Assembly: GCA_949290385.1 (NCBI GenBank)
Contig: CASERY010000068.1
Span: 1 to 42,748, forward strand
Reading direction: 5' to 3'
From: an uncultured bacterium
GTDB lineage: Bacteria; Verrucomicrobiota; Lentisphaeria; Victivallales; UBA1829
DNA: 42,748 nt
The notes beneath the pieces are model-generated. The model searched no databases, was not told the DNA's origin, and saw only the letters and a list, made by a program, of their open reading frames with translations. Below, piece after piece: positions 7,119 to 17,894 of the stretch. Made by a program: the position numbers and the translations under genes. Each line of letters begins with the position of its first letter. Position 1 is the stretch's first letter.

Positions 7119-9752
7119 TCAGCTGCGTTTCCCGTGCTCAGAATTTTTCTTGCAGGCAAAGGCAAGTTTCTTTCCGGACGAGTCTTTGGAAATCTCAAGA
7201 CGCATGCCTTCGTGGAGTTCGCCAGAGATCAGCAGACGTGAAACAGGAGTTTCGATGTCCTGCACGACCACACGCTTCAGCGGACGGGCGCCGAACTGTG
7301 GATCGTATCCTTTTTCCGCCAGAAAATCTTTAGCGTCATCCGTCATGGTATAGGTGATATTCTGTTCTGCCAGATGTTTTCCAAAGGCGGCCAGCTGGAT
7401 ATTCAGAATGTCGCGAATCTGTTCCTTCTTCAGCGGCTGGAACAGCAGGATGCCATCCACACGGTTCAGAAATTCCGGACGGAACTCACTTCTGAGAATC
7501 TTCATGAGCTGAGGACGGAGGGCTTCCACATCCGGGGCTTTTCCGCCTGCCGCGCTGTCCAGAATCAGATCACTGCCCAGGTTGGAGGTCATGATGATAA
7601 TCGTATTTTTGAAACTGACAGTTCTGCCGTGAGAATCTGTCAGCTGTCCGTCATCCAGAATCTGGAGGAAGAGGTTGAATACGTCTTTATGGGCTTTTTC
7701 AATTTCATCGAACAGAACGACCGAATAAGGACGACGTCTGACGGCTTCCGTAAGTTGTCCGCCTTCTTCAAATCCCACATAGCCCGGTGCTGCACCGATC
7801 AATCTGGACACACTGTATTTTTCCATATATTCAGACATATCGATTCGGATGATGGCTCTTTCATCATCAAAGAGGTCCTGTGCCAGCGCTTTTGCAAGTT
7901 CCGTCTTGCCCACGCCCGTGGGACCCAGAAAGATGAAGCTTGCAATGGGTCTGTTCGGATCCTTCAGACCGGAACGGGATCTGAGAACGGCATCTGCAAC
8001 GGCATCAACAGCTTCATCCTGACCAATGACTCTGCGATGGAGCTCATCGGAGAGGTGGAGCAGTTTTTCCCGTTCACTTTGCACCAGTTTGCTGATGGGA
8101 ATATGGGTCCAGCGACTGACAATCTCGGCAACATCCTCTTCGGTGACTTCTTCCTTCAGAAGACGTTTCTCCGAGTCTGTGGAATCGGCCAGCGCCTTTT
8201 CCGCAGCGGCAATCTGTTTCTGAATGCCGGGAATGATGCTGAAACGGAGTTCTCCGGCTCTTTCCAGATCGGATTCACGTTCAGCCTTGTCCAGATTAAC
8301 TTTTGCCATATCCAGGCTTTCACGGAGTTTGCGCATGTTTCCGATGGCATTCTTTTCGGTATCCCAGGAAGCGCGCATCTTCGCGGTTTTTTCCTTCAGT
8401 TCTGCCAGCTCCTTCTCCAGTTCCTGGCGGCGCGCTGCGGAGGCGGAATCTTTTTCCTTTTTCAAGGCAGAAAGCTCTATTTCCAGACGCATGCACTTGC
8501 GTTCCAGTTCATCAATTTCTGAAGGACAGGAATCGATTTCTGTCCGGAGTTTTGCCGCAGCCTCGTCAATGAGGTCAATGGCTTTATCCGGCAGGAAACG
8601 GTCTGCAATGTATTTGTCGGAAAGGGTTGCCGCTGCAACAATGGCCGAGTCACGGATCTTGACTCCGTGATGGACTTCATAACGTTCCTTCAGACCGCGC
8701 AGAATGGCAATGGTATCTTCTACATTGGGTTCTGAAACCACAATGGCTTGGAACCGCCGTTCAAGTGCCGGATCTTTTTCAATGTATTTGCGGTATTCAT
8801 CCAGGGTCGTGGCTCCGATGCAGTGCAGTTCACCACGGGCAAGCATGGGCTTCAGAAGATTGCCTGCGTCCATGGAGCCTTCCGATGCGCCTGCGCCGAC
8901 AACGGTATGGAGTTCATCAATAAAGAGAATGATGCTGCCGTTGGAAGAGGAGACTTCCTTGAGAACGGCTTTCAGACGCTCTTCGAATTCACCTCTGTAT
9001 TTTGCACCGGCAATCAAAGCTCCCATATCCAGAGCAATAATCCGCTTGTCTTTCAGGGATTCCGGAACGTCTCCATGAACAATCCGCAGGGCCAGACCTT
9101 CCACGATGGCGGTCTTGCCTACACCGGGTTCTCCGATGAGCACAGGATTGTTCTTGGTTCTACGGGCAAGAATCTGGACTGCTCTACGGATTTCGTCATC
9201 ACGGCCGATTACGGGGTCCAGCTTGTCCTGAGCGGCACGTTCTGTCAAATCGCGGCCGTATTTTTCCAGGGCTTCAAAGGAAGTTTCCGGGGTCTCGCTG
9301 GTTACACGTTGATTTCCGCGGACCTGTTTAAGCACGTTAAGGAAAGAATCGCGAGTAACTCCAGCCTTTTCAAGAATATTTCGGCAGGTGGAATCAACGG
9401 CCATAATAGCCAGCATTAGATGTTCCACGCTGATATATTCATCGGTCATTTTTTCTGCGTTGTTTTTCGCTCCAATAAGGACTTCACTGAAGGCACGGGA
9501 TGTATACGGATTCTGTGCACCTGGACCTGAAACAGAGGGAATTTTATCCAGTTCAAGATCAATGGCGTTTTCCAGCTGAGGAATATTGACATTCATCCTT
9601 TTGAGAATGGATGGAATCAGCCCATCCTCCTGGGACACCAGGGCTTTCAGAAGATGAATCGGGGAGATTTCCTGGTTGCCGCGCTGTACGGCGGATTCCT
9701 GAGCCTGCATCATGGCGGCTCTGGATTTTTCAGTCAATTTCTGCATATCCAT
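7119..9752 (-). CDS. clpB: ATP-dependent disaggregase ClpB
   Basis: ClpB is the Hsp100 disaggregase that works with DnaK/DnaJ/GrpE to rescue aggregated proteins. It is 877 residues, close to the usual 860. Domains in order: N-terminal Clp repeats (1-145), first AAA+ module with Walker A GEPGVGKT at 207-214 and ILFIDELH at 275-282, the coiled-coil M-domain at about 405-530, and the second AAA+ module with Walker A GPTGVGKT at 610-617 and sensor region GARPLKR near the C-terminus. AAAGGAG ten bases upstream supports the start; an ATG two codons later is possible. It ends in TGA and has no in-frame TAG. It heads the clpB-grpE-dnaJ-smpB group; no CIRCE element was seen upstream. Confidence 0.97.
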   Translation of the reverse strand: MDMQKLTEKSRAAMMQAQESAVQRGNQEISPIHLLKALVSQEDGLIPSILKRMNVNIPQLENAIDLELDKIPSVSGPGAQNPYTSRAFSEVLIGAKNNAEKMTDEYISVEHLMLAIMAVDSTCRNILEKAGVTRDSFLNVLKQVRGNQRVTSETPETSFEALEKYGRDLTERAAQDKLDPVIGRDDEIRRAVQILARRTKNNPVLIGEPGVGKTAIVEGLALRIVHGDVPESLKDKRIIALDMGALIAGAKYRGEFEERLKAVLKEVSSSNGSIILFIDELHTVVGAGASEGSMDAGNLLKPMLARGELHCIGATTLDEYRKYIEKDPALERRFQAIVVSEPNVEDTIAILRGLKERYEVHHGVKIRDSAIVAAATLSDKYIADRFLPDKAIDLIDEAAAKLRTEIDSCPSEIDELERKCMRLEIELSALKKEKDSASAARRQELEKELAELKEKTAKMRASWDTEKNAIGNMRKLRESLDMAKVNLDKAERESDLERAGELRFSIIPGIQKQIAAAEKALADSTDSEKRLLKEEVTEEDVAEIVSRWTHIPISKLVQSEREKLLHLSDELHRRVIGQDEAVDAVADAVLRSRSGLKDPNRPIASFIFLGPTGVGKTELAKALAQDLFDDERAIIRIDMSEYMEKYSVSRLIGAAPGYVGFEEGGQLTEAVRRRPYSVVLFDEIEKAHKDVFNLFLQILDDGQLTDSHGRTVSFKNTIIIMTSNLGSDLILDSAAGGKAPDVEALRPQLMKILRSEFRPEFLNRVDGILLFQPLKKEQIRDILNIQLAAFGKHLAEQNITYTMTDDAKDFLAEKGYDPQFGARPLKRVVVQDIETPVSRLLISGELHEGMRLEISKDSSGKKLAFACKKNSEHGKRS

Positions 9753-10525
9753 AGTTCATAATCTCCTTTGGGTGATTTTATTTTTTTTTACTTTTACATC
9801 TTATTTTCGATAGCATTTTTTATGCCAGTGTTCCAGGGGATCTTTAAGATAATGATTTTCAATGGATCATAAAAAATGGACAAATAAAAAGTGTGGGACA
9901 TTTTGACGCATATTGAGACTCGGCTGCCATTTTGTTCTCTTCTCCACCTGCCATTTTCTGAGATTGTCTTCTCTCTATTCATTATAGTTATTACTGTTTT
10001 ATGATTCTTCATTTTAGAGCAAGTCTAGTTTTCGTTTCATGCGGATTCGACCTTAATGGTCTGGCTTGCCGGGTTTACATTCAGGAGGACTTTTTCTATC
10101 CGGCGAATTTCCAGCTTGATGATCTGCTTCTTCTAGTTCTTTTAGCCGGAATGATCTACCAATAGACAGAAAGAGGGAGGTCGCATACAAGCAGTCTTGA
10201 CAGAAAACGGCAAATGATTTATAATGTATAATTCGGAAGGGCAGTTGCTTTTCCAGGAGCAAAAATCCTGCCTGAAAATGGTCTGGAATTATCAATATCA
10301 TCTCTGAAGTCTTGTGGATTTCGGTGGTAGAAATACCGCCTGAAGATGGTTTGGAACAGGATAAGATGACTCCCGTTTCCATCTCCTTATGCGTGCTTAA
10401 CGGAACCGGATTGAAAGGGGCGGGGGGTGACAGAATGGAACCGGTGTCGGGCAGAGAAAGAAATCCTGCTTGAGTTGACAATAAAAGATGCCTTGTAAGA
10501 ATAAAATAAACTGAGGTTGATGAAA
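9753..10525. other. Long divergent intergenic region between clpB and the GH123-like gene
   Basis: This 773-base gap holds the promoters of two divergent genes. It contains a pair of imperfect 19-base repeats (separate entry). A stretch at 9880-9960 resembles degraded repeat or insertion-element debris: AAAATGGCAG occurs twice on the minus strand and a GTGTGGGACATTTTG motif is present. Several short frames on both strands (for example near 10001-10234 plus and 10053-10160 minus) look locally protein-like but lack start signals or contain TAA/TGA, so they are at best gene remnants. Confidence 0.4.
10270..10356 (+). repeat. Pair of imperfect direct repeats
   Basis: GCCTGAAAATGGTCTGGAA at 10270-10288 recurs as GCCTGAAGATGGTTTGGAA at 10338-10356, 17 of 19 identical and 68 bases apart, upstream of the GH123-like gene. 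They could be tandem binding sites for a regulator of that gene or leftovers of a duplicated segment. No inverted symmetry is evident. Confidence 0.5.
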
Positions 10526-12124
10526 ATGAAATGCTGTTTGACGGATCCGCTGGAATGGCTTTTTCCGGATTGTCTGAATTCTGTTCCTGGAACGCCTTTT
10601 TTTCAGGCGGATGTGCCTCAGGGGGGAGTCGCATCTGTAAATGTGGTTCTCCAGGATGTACCGGAAGAAACGCTTATGCGTTTTCATGCTTTGCTGCCCC
10701 AGGACTGTGACGGCTGGAAAATCGAACTCTTCTGTCTTCAGGGGGTGCCGGTGAAACGCAATACGGGATTGTACGGGTTCTGTGAGAATGCAGAAGAACC
10801 TAATACCTTTGTAACACGCAGAGCTCCCTTTTGCGTATATGACATCATGGAGCCTCTCCCCCGAACTTCTTTCCGGGTGCCGCCCGGATCTTCAGCTTAT
10901 CAGATTCGCATGGAAATTCCTGGTGGTGCGAAGGCCGGGATTCGGGATATACAGTTTTCCTTCAATCATGAATCGGTGGTTTTCCGGGTAGTTGTCTGGG
11001 ATGTGCCTCTTGTTCCGTGCGGCAGAAACAGCGTTATGAATACCAACTGGTGGTCCTGGGACAATATTGTACACAGTCACGAACTGGAAAATGATTCTCC
11101 CGCATTTTACCGGATGCTGAAAAAATATGCATCCATCATGTATGCTGCACGTTCCAATACGGCGTTGATTCCTCTTCGGATGCTGTTCACTCGGGATGAG
11201 AAAACGGGAGAACTGGAACTGAACCGTGGAAAGCTCCGCAGAATCGTAAAAATTTTTACAGAAGCTGGCATTTACTATCTGGAAGGCAGTCCGTTCGGAC
11301 ACCGGGCCAACAATGAGTGGTTGAGTCCGGATTTTCAGACAATCATTACGGACCACCGGGTGGATACAGAAGCAGCCAACAGGGATATTGCTTCCATGGC
11401 TTCCCAGCTTATGCATGAAATTGTGCGCAATCAATGGCAGGACCGCTATTTTCAGCACGCGGCAGATGAACCCATATCAGTCAATGCCGTTTCCTACAGA
11501 ATTCTTGTGGGGCTGATTCGCAAATATATGCCCGGAATTCCGATTCTGGAAGCTATGTCGGATCCCGAGGCACCGCTTGCCGGGGCGGTGAACATCAGCT
11601 GTCCGCAGGTGCAGTGCTATGAAAACAACCGGGAACATTACGAGGATACCAGGCTCCAAGGCGATCAAATATGGCTTTACACATGCTGTATGCCGGGCGG
11701 CAGATATCTGAACCGGCTGTTGGATGGGGAATTACTCCGTCCGACACTTCTTGGCTGGGGATGTGCTTACTACCGCGTGAATGGATTCCTGCATTGGGGA
11801 TTGAACTGTTACAAGTCGGGAAGTGATCCGTTTCAGGAGACAACGCCTCAGCACGGAAAAACTAATTTTCTGCCTCCCGGGGACACACATATTGTCTATC
11901 CAGGAGCCCGGGGGCCGTGGCCTAGCGTCCGCATGGAAGCTCAGCGGACGGGGCTGGAGGACTGGGAGATGATTCGGGTTCTCCAAAGAAAAAATGCAGC
12001 GCTTGCAGACCGGATCGTAGCGGAGGTTTTCCGGAAATTCAATGACTATATCGCATGTGCCGGAGCCTATCGTACAGCGCGGCGAAAGCTGCTGTCGGCT
12101 TTGTCTGAACAGACCAGAAAATAA
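10526..12124 (+). CDS. DUF4091/GH123-like glycoside hydrolase
   Basis: A 532-residue protein. The C-terminal half has the DUF4091 pattern, a catalytic module related to GH123 beta-N-acetylgalactosaminidases. The acidic motif HAADEP (near 11456-11473) probably holds the catalytic Asp-Glu pair. The closing motif PSVRMEAQRTGLEDWEM matches the family's usual (S/T)IRxEALRxGxEDxE. The N-terminal half is beta-rich and probably a carbohydrate-binding or sandwich domain. No signal peptide is visible, so it may act in the cytoplasm. The start at 10526 is chosen because GAGG lies nine bases upstream; TTG at 10517 and ATG at 10520 are too close to it. Ends in TAA. Substrate unknown; animal mucin-type or glycolipid glycans are an inference from GH123. 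Confidence 0.8.
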   Translation: MKCCLTDPLEWLFPDCLNSVPGTPFFQADVPQGGVASVNVVLQDVPEETLMRFHALLPQDCDGWKIELFCLQGVPVKRNTGLYGFCENAEEPNTFVTRRAPFCVYDIMEPLPRTSFRVPPGSSAYQIRMEIPGGAKAGIRDIQFSFNHESVVFRVVVWDVPLVPCGRNSVMNTNWWSWDNIVHSHELENDSPAFYRMLKKYASIMYAARSNTALIPLRMLFTRDEKTGELELNRGKLRRIVKIFTEAGIYYLEGSPFGHRANNEWLSPDFQTIITDHRVDTEAANRDIASMASQLMHEIVRNQWQDRYFQHAADEPISVNAVSYRILVGLIRKYMPGIPILEAMSDPEAPLAGAVNISCPQVQCYENNREHYEDTRLQGDQIWLYTCCMPGGRYLNRLLDGELLRPTLLGWGCAYYRVNGFLHWGLNCYKSGSDPFQETTPQHGKTNFLPPGDTHIVYPGARGPWPSVRMEAQRTGLEDWEMIRVLQRKNAALADRIVAEVFRKFNDYIACAGAYRTARRKLLSALSEQTRK

Positions 12125-12266
12125 AAAGATATCCTCTGTAAATAAAAAGGTGGCAGCCGTAAAGGAAAAGGAGGGTATATTTTAGTAGAAACAGGGAGGA
12201 TTGGATTGTGCTGACAAGATAACGGAAGAAAAGGTTGTCCGCATTTTTTCCCGGGATTTTTTTCCA

Positions 12267-12282
12267 AAAAGGTGTCTGTCCC
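12267..12282 (+). repeat. Short dispersed motif, copy 1
   Basis: AAAAGGTGTCTGTCCC here matches AAAAGGTGTCTGTTCCC at 40046-40062 apart from one inserted T. From memory, closely similar AAAAAGGTGTCTGTCC strings recur in non-coding DNA of many bacteria, often near IS200-like transposase genes, so this may be repeat debris. No transposase is nearby. Confidence 0.45.
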
Positions 12283-12357
12283 TTATCTTTTTCCCTGATG
12301 CGTTTTTCCCTAAAGTATACTCCAGAAGACTGCAGGGGAATTAATCTTTAGTTCCCT

Positions 12358-12882
12358 TTAAAGTGTATTGTAAGCCCACTGAAGAAGGGCTTGCCTCTGG
12401 ACCGGATGACAGATTTTTCTCAGGGCCTGTTCTTCAGCATAGGAAGGCGATGCAGCGTATTTTCTCCATTGTGCGTCATGGCGCTTAAAGGCAATCCAGC
12501 GTTTTATCTGACGAGCGTCATCGGGCGATCTGCGCCCCTGATAGTAACGGCAGTACCACTGAAACCAGCCACGGGGATCCTGATCCCGGATCCAGCCTTT
12601 TTCTCTCCAAAAGGACAGGGGCATGGAGGCAAGGACATGAAAATAGTTGAGCGACGGATCCGGATGGCCGGGACTGAGTTTGGCTTTTGCAAACCAGAAA
12701 GCTGGAAATTCATTCTGGCAGTCTGTCATGTAACAGCCTCCGAAAACGCCTAATTCCAGCATTTCAAACGGGGTGAAAGCAGGCTTGAATTCGGGAGCAA
12801 AATGGGTGCCGGGTTCTTCTGTCAGCTCATAAATATAATTCTTCTGCATTTTGTCATTGACGATAATCCGGACAGGCTTCAT
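12358..12882 (-). CDS. Conserved hypothetical protein
   Basis: A 174-residue protein from the ATG at 12882, which has AGGAG 11 bases upstream. A longer frame begins at 12933, but its first residues look non-conserved. The protein is rich in aromatic residues (Trp, Phe, Tyr), contains RDQDPRGWFQWYCRYYQGRR-type aromatic-basic runs, and has no signal peptide or membrane segment. I believe relatives of similar length occur as hypothetical proteins in diverse bacteria, but I cannot assign a function. It ends in TAA. It is convergent with the GH123-like gene and separated from mnmA by a long gap, so it is probably transcribed alone. Confidence 0.8.
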   Translation of the reverse strand: MKPVRIIVNDKMQKNYIYELTEEPGTHFAPEFKPAFTPFEMLELGVFGGCYMTDCQNEFPAFWFAKAKLSPGHPDPSLNYFHVLASMPLSFWREKGWIRDQDPRGWFQWYCRYYQGRRSPDDARQIKRWIAFKRHDAQWRKYAASPSYAEEQALRKICHPVQRQALLQWAYNTL

Positions 12883-13674
12883 AGATCGATGGACTCCTTT
12901 TCTCTTGCTTTCCTTTCCTTCGGGAAATATCATTTTAGGCTTTGATTATTCCTTTACTGTTACTTCCTGGGATTGCCGTTTCCGGAAGCTCCGGAGCGTT
13001 TTATCAAAATTTTACGGTCTTTTATAAGCCTATTTCCCTCTAAAACTGTTCCTGCGTATTTCAGGTTCCGCAGGAGAAACATTGAATGAAAATCATCTTT
13101 TTATATCACAGACAAGGAAGAAGTATAAAAAGTTCTTCATCCCCTGCGATGATATTGCAAAACAGGAAAGGGGGTTTGACTTTTTTATCTTATTCAGACG
13201 GGGTTGCAGAATAAAAAGGCCGACAGACAGAGGATTTTTTCAGCAGGTATTTCTTACTGCTGAAAAGAAAGAGCAAAAAAATGAAAAGAATTCTTCTTAT
13301 ATCTCATCAAAAACTATGATGTCGTTGCTGCATTTTTTATGATCCAGCTTAAGCGTAAAAACACCACGGATTCAAGCCGCAATGTCGATTCTCCTGTTCA
13401 TTATTTATAACGATATCCATAGTTTGACGGTTGCTACTATCTGTTCAGACAGAGGTATTGATTTCCTTTTATGGATCCTGTGCCACCGGCAGACTGGAGT
13501 GAAGGATTGATATTGCATGAAAAAAATTAGATAAAGAACCCCCTGAGATAAAAGTATAGGATCTCAGAAGTGGAAAATTGATTTTATGAAAATCAAGTTC
13601 CAGTTGTGTGCCATTTATTCAAAAACGGAAGAAAATAAAAGCTACAGGAATCGCAATGAGGTTCTCATGCCGTG
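12883..13674. other. Intergenic region between mnmA and the conserved hypothetical
   Basis: A 792-base AT-rich gap. A plus-strand frame at 13082-13342 (TTG start) and a shorter one at 13086-13214 share a good AGGAG at 13072-13076, but neither encodes recognisable protein. The AGGAG is partly inside a CCTGCG/CGCAGG hairpin (13052-13075). Another hairpin (TGAGAT/ATCTCA) lies near 13542-13565. No TAG-containing hidden gene was found. Confidence 0.4.
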
Positions 13675-14796
13675 TTACTGGTGTCCGGACTTGATCCAGG
13701 CCCCGCCGATCAGACAGTCATCTTTATAGAAGACTGCAGCCTGGCCGGGAGTAACTGCTCTCTGAGGCTGGTCAAACTGCACGGTGAAACTGTTGTCGGA
13801 ATTTTTGAAGATGTCTGCCGGTGCTGGACGACTCCGGTAGCGGATTTGTACATCTGCCCGGAATTCGGACATTTGAGCATAGCATTTTGATAGGAAATTA
13901 GGTCGCTCAAGCTCCAGAATGGATGTTTCCAGAACCTTCGGATCTGAACTGAGTTCAATATCATAACTGTCCGGGTGAATTCTGCTGACATAAACAGGTT
14001 TACCTGTCGCAACACCGGTTCCTTTTCTCTGTCCAATTGTATACGCATGAATTCCTTTGTGATCGCCGAGAATTTTGCCAGTAGCCGCATCGACAAAATG
14101 ACCTTTCTTAGGAGATCCATGAAAAAGACTGCAAAGCATTTCTGCGAGGGAGCCGTTTTTCGGAGCAAAGCAGGCATCCTGACTTTCCGGTGCATCGGCA
14201 TTAGGCAGCTCCAGTTTCCGGGCGATTGTCCGGACAGTATCCTTGGTCATGGCCCCCAGCGGCATGTAGGTGTGAGCAATCTGATCCGTGGAAAGCCCGA
14301 AAAGAAAATAGGATTGGTCCTTTGCACGGTGGCATCCTCGTGCCAGACAGAAACCGCCGCATTCATCCGACAGGATTCTGGCATAATGTCCGGTAACAAG
14401 ACCGGCACATCCACACTCCAATGCAAATTGAATTAAACGTCCGAATTTGAAAAGCGGATTGCAGACCGCACATGGATTGGGCGTGCGTCCGGCATCGAAT
14501 TCATTCCAGCAATACCGCATAATAAGTTCTTGAAAATCTTCTGCCAGATCCAGATAATGGACATTTATGCCTAACTTTTTCGCGGCCCTATCTATTTTTT
14601 CTGTCTGGACGGAAGCCCCGTGTAGAAGACGCATATTGACCGCTTCTATTTCGTAGCCCGCTTCACGGCAGATATAAGCGGCAATAGTTGAATCAATGCC
14701 GCCGCTGAAGGCAATCATCAGGCGGGATCCCGGAGGAAGTCCCCGAAATGCATCATAGCTGGGATCCAAATGGGGTAAAAGAGTACTTGTCATCAT
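13675..14796 (-). CDS. mnmA: tRNA-specific 2-thiouridylase MnmA
   Basis: MnmA puts sulfur on U34 of tRNA-Gln, -Glu and -Lys. It is 373 residues from ATG 14796 (or 372 from the adjacent ATG at 14793). The PP-loop ATP motif FSGGIDS is at the N-terminus. The first catalytic Cys is in GRTPNPCAVC, TGHYAR follows, and the second Cys is in the family motif ESQDACF. The C-terminal beta-barrel region is complete. It ends in TAA. It starts one base after the DUF167 stop and is the last gene of the ftsH group. If UAG is read by a glutamine tRNA, its wobble position could be a substrate of this enzyme; that link is speculative. Confidence 0.94.
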   Translation of the reverse strand: MMTSTLLPHLDPSYDAFRGLPPGSRLMIAFSGGIDSTIAAYICREAGYEIEAVNMRLLHGASVQTEKIDRAAKKLGINVHYLDLAEDFQELIMRYCWNEFDAGRTPNPCAVCNPLFKFGRLIQFALECGCAGLVTGHYARILSDECGGFCLARGCHRAKDQSYFLFGLSTDQIAHTYMPLGAMTKDTVRTIARKLELPNADAPESQDACFAPKNGSLAEMLCSLFHGSPKKGHFVDAATGKILGDHKGIHAYTIGQRKGTGVATGKPVYVSRIHPDSYDIELSSDPKVLETSILELERPNFLSKCYAQMSEFRADVQIRYRSRPAPADIFKNSDNSFTVQFDQPQRAVTPGQAAVFYKDDCLIGGAWIKSGHQ

Positions 14797-14797
14797 G

Positions 14798-15112
14798 TCA
14801 TACCTGACTGAGAATGTTTGAAAGGTTCTGCAGATCCACATTTTTCAGAAGCAGAACCTTTTTCCGACTGGTCTGGCCGGATGCAAGCTCCACTGAGGAT
14901 TTTGGAATTTTCAATAAATCAGCAAAAAATTTGCAGAGTTCTCCATTTGCCTTACCATCCACAGGTGGTGCTGTCAATGTGATTTTCAAGGCATTCCCGC
15001 AGATCCCTGCAATTTTGTTCCTGCTGGCTCTGGGTTGAACCCAGCAGGATAAAAAAAGTCCCTGTTCGGAAACTCGAATCAGGGACTTGATTTCTGTATC
15101 AGAAATTTTCAT
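14798..15112 (-). CDS. DUF167 (YggU-type) small protein
   Basis: A 104-residue protein of the DUF167/YggU family, which is widely conserved and has no established biochemical role. The recognisable core is the VQPRASRNKI-AG segment and the motif APPVDGKANGELCKFFADLL, followed by a Ser/Arg-Lys-rich SGQTSRKKVL end. It ends in TGA. It lies 31 bases downstream of ftsH and one base upstream of mnmA, so the three are almost certainly cotranscribed. No signal peptide or membrane segment is visible. Confidence 0.88.
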   Translation of the reverse strand: MKISDTEIKSLIRVSEQGLFLSCWVQPRASRNKIAGICGNALKITLTAPPVDGKANGELCKFFADLLKIPKSSVELASGQTSRKKVLLLKNVDLQNLSNILSQV

Positions 15113-15143
15113 GAATGTAAATATATCCGTATCATGAAGAAAC

Positions 15144-17255
15144 TTAGGACTGCTGATCTACAGTGCCGTTGTCTTTCTGGACAGTCTGTTCTGCTCCGGC
15201 AGAAGAGGTGGATCCTTCACCGGCTGTTTCAGATTCAGTGCCGCCAGATGTCTGATTCCGGTCTGCTTCTGATGAAGACTTTTCTGTTGCGGATGATCCG
15301 GATTCCTTTTCATCCGGATCTGGAAGATCAAGCATTCGGCGGATTTCAGCCGCACTGATGGTCTCCTGTTCCAGTAGGGCATTGGCCAGTTTATCCAGCT
15401 GATCACGGTGTTCTGTTAGGATCCTGCAGGCGCGCTCCTTGGCTTCCATGACAATGCGTTTGACTTCATTGTCTATTTCACGAAGAGTTTCCTCACTGCA
15501 TGATTCATTTTTGGTGATGTCGCGTCCCACATAAATATGTTCAGAACGTTCACCATATTTGACCGTGCCGAGTTTTTCACTCATGCCAAAGGAGCAGACC
15601 ATGGCGTGTGCCAGATTGGTGGCATGGGATATGTCTGCAGCAGCTCCGCTGGAGATGTCGCCAAACGCAATTTCCTCTGCAACGCGGCCGCCCATATCCG
15701 TGGCAATGCTGTCAAGCATTTCCAGACGGCTTCTGGAATAACGATCTTCATTTTCCATCATCATGGTCATGCCCAGAGCCTGGCCCCGGGGGATAATAGT
15801 GACTTTATGAAGCGGAATCCCATATTTACAGTAAAGATTAACTATGGCATGGCCCGCTTCGTGCCAGGCTGTGAGCCTGCGTTCGCGTTCCGGAATTTTG
15901 CGACTGCGGCGTTCACGACCGAAACAGACTTTATCACGAGCTTCCTCCATATCGGCCTGGGTAGCTGCTTTGCGGTTGTTGCGGGCAGCCAAAAGGGCAG
16001 CTTCATTGACAAGATTGGCAAGATCAGCTCCACTGAATCCGGGGGTGCTCTTGGCGATTACATCCAGATCTACGGAAGGATCCAATTTGATGTTTTTGAC
16101 ATGGACATCCAGAATTTTTCTGCGTCCGGCAATATCCGGAAGATCTATGACAATCTGTCGGTCGAAACGTCCTGGCCGGAGCAGGGCGGGATCCAGTACA
16201 TCTGCACGGTTTGTGGCGGCAAGTACAATTACACCTTCCTGTGTTTCCAGACCGTCCATTTCAACGAGCATGGCATTCAAAGTCTGTTCGCGTTCATCAT
16301 GTCCTCCGCCGATGCCGGAGAAACGGGAACGGCCAACTGCGTCAATTTCATCAATGAAAATCAGGCAGGGTGCATGTTTGCGTGCCTGATCGAACATATC
16401 ACGCACACGGCTTGCACCTACACCCACAAACATTTCAACAAAGTCAGAACCGCTGATGGAAAAGAACGGCACGGAAGCCTCTCCAGCTACAGCCTTGGCC
16501 AGGAGAGTTTTACCTGTTCCCGGAGGTCCGGTAAGGAGTGCTCCATGGGGAATGCGTCCGCCCAGCATTTTAAATTTCAGTGGATCTTTTAAATAATCTA
16601 CGATTTCCTTGGTTTCTTCTTTGGCCTCATCGCAGCCGGCAACATCGTCAAACGTTTTTCTGTGTTCGTCCGGAAGAATCATGCGGGCGCGGCTCTTGCC
16701 AAACTGCATGGCACCTTTGCCTGCACCGCGGATCTGGCGTGCAAAGAGAAAGTAGATGATGCCGAGAATCAGCAGACCGACAATGAGATTGGCAATGACG
16801 CCTTTCCACCAGTTGTCGCGCTGAAGAAAGGTAACTTTAATGCTTTTACTGTTCTGAAGTTCATCAACCAGCTTGTCTGTGGCATAGATACGGGTGGTAA
16901 AGGTATTGGGCGTTCCCTGCGCTTCAGAGAGATCCGCCTCTCCCGGAACAGACTGCTTATTGACATACTGGCCTTCAAGAAGAAGAATAGAGTCCGATTC
17001 GGGCATGATGTTCACAGAGGTAATCAATCCGTCCTGCATATTGCGTTCAAATTCAGCAGGAGTCCACTCCGCGTGGGTCCCGAGATCCGGATGGAATCGG
17101 AAGACTAGAAGGGTGGCAAATGCCAGCAGAATAACCATCCACACAATCGGTGCAAAAGGGGTTTTTCTGGCGTTCGGTTTCAAGTTTCTGTTATTTTCTG
17201 GATCGTTCATGAATGATTTTGTTTCCTGATTGGTTGTTTCTGTCGTTGGAGGCAA
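15144..17255 (-). CDS. ftsH: ATP-dependent zinc metalloprotease FtsH
   Basis: FtsH is the membrane-bound AAA+ protease that degrades misassembled membrane proteins and regulatory substrates. It is 703 residues. Membrane helices lie at about 35-54 and 152-171 with a periplasmic domain between. The AAA+ module has Walker A GPPGTGKT (243-250), Walker B LIFIDEID (298-305) and the SRH region ending RPGRFDR. The zinc site is HEAGH (465-469). The C-terminal about 60 residues are Ser/Glu/Gly-rich and probably disordered. It ends in TAA and uses no in-frame TAG. Upstream is the FHA gene (102 bases away), downstream are DUF167 and mnmA. Confidence 0.97.
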   Translation of the reverse strand: MPPTTETTNQETKSFMNDPENNRNLKPNARKTPFAPIVWMVILLAFATLLVFRFHPDLGTHAEWTPAEFERNMQDGLITSVNIMPESDSILLLEGQYVNKQSVPGEADLSEAQGTPNTFTTRIYATDKLVDELQNSKSIKVTFLQRDNWWKGVIANLIVGLLILGIIYFLFARQIRGAGKGAMQFGKSRARMILPDEHRKTFDDVAGCDEAKEETKEIVDYLKDPLKFKMLGGRIPHGALLTGPPGTGKTLLAKAVAGEASVPFFSISGSDFVEMFVGVGASRVRDMFDQARKHAPCLIFIDEIDAVGRSRFSGIGGGHDEREQTLNAMLVEMDGLETQEGVIVLAATNRADVLDPALLRPGRFDRQIVIDLPDIAGRRKILDVHVKNIKLDPSVDLDVIAKSTPGFSGADLANLVNEAALLAARNNRKAATQADMEEARDKVCFGRERRSRKIPERERRLTAWHEAGHAIVNLYCKYGIPLHKVTIIPRGQALGMTMMMENEDRYSRSRLEMLDSIATDMGGRVAEEIAFGDISSGAAADISHATNLAHAMVCSFGMSEKLGTVKYGERSEHIYVGRDITKNESCSEETLREIDNEVKRIVMEAKERACRILTEHRDQLDKLANALLEQETISAAEIRRMLDLPDPDEKESGSSATEKSSSEADRNQTSGGTESETAGEGSTSSAGAEQTVQKDNGTVDQQS

Positions 17256-17357
17256 ATCTGCTTCGGAAGTCCCATTGCATCAAGATATGAGCTATCCCGG
17301 CAGAATCTGTCCCTGATTTTCAGAGAGGAACGGAATTCCCGGTCATCCTCTCAAATT

Positions 17358-17894
17358 TCAGGCAAAAAGATTTTTGACTGCCTGCGGATCTATAATCATG
17401 ATAACAAGAAAGATTGCAAGGGCAATAACAATCAGTGCCAGCAGAATGATGAGCGCTATCATGATTTTCTGGATGCCATTGCTTTTCTGCTTTTCTGCGA
17501 AACCGGCACGTTCAATGCGTTCCAGTGTTTTGGTTCCTTGTGCGGCATTGATGTTAATATTTGTAGCGGTCTTCATAATGGTGGTGCCACTTTTGTCTGC
17601 GCAGTCATAAAGCATTTCAGTGCCGCCGATCTGAATGACGTCACTGTTCTGAAGCTCCTGCCCGTCAGTTGCGGGAACATAATTGATTCTTGTGCCGTTT
17701 GTGGAGCCCTGATCCTTAACAATGTATGTGTCGCCTTTGCGGACAAGGGCACAGTGATACGTGCTGATGGCCGGGTCAGGAATGCAGATATCGCGCTCTT
17801 CCACGCGGCCGATGGTATACAGATCTTTTGTTAATTCAAACGTTTTTCCTCGGAACGGTTCAGACAGAATAATGAGTTTGGGAGTACCGGCCAT
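17358..17894 (-). CDS. FHA-domain protein with C-terminal membrane anchor
   Basis: A 178-residue protein. An FHA phosphothreonine-binding domain spans about residues 6-100, with the conserved GR (in YTIGRVEERD), SxxH (STYHCAL) and STNGT motifs in order. A single hydrophobic helix (about 145-170, rich in Ile, Leu, Ala) near the C-terminus suggests tail-anchoring, with the FHA domain in the cytoplasm. The family reads Ser/Thr-kinase signals, but no kinase lies nearby. The start at ATG 17894 has AGAGGT in front. It ends in TGA. It precedes ftsH on the same strand and may be in the same transcript. Confidence 0.88.
   Translation of the reverse strand: MAGTPKLIILSEPFRGKTFELTKDLYTIGRVEERDICIPDPAISTYHCALVRKGDTYIVKDQGSTNGTRINYVPATDGQELQNSDVIQIGGTEMLYDCADKSGTTIMKTATNININAAQGTKTLERIERAGFAEKQKSNGIQKIMIALIILLALIVIALAIFLVIMIIDPQAVKNLFA

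Noticed and set aside
7374..8522. 382-codon plus-strand frame over clpB
   Set aside because: Antisense shadow of clpB without its own signals.
10053..10634. 193-codon minus-strand frame
   Set aside because: It overlaps the 5' end of the GH123-like gene, is Ser/Pro-rich with no conserved motif and lacks a ribosome binding site.
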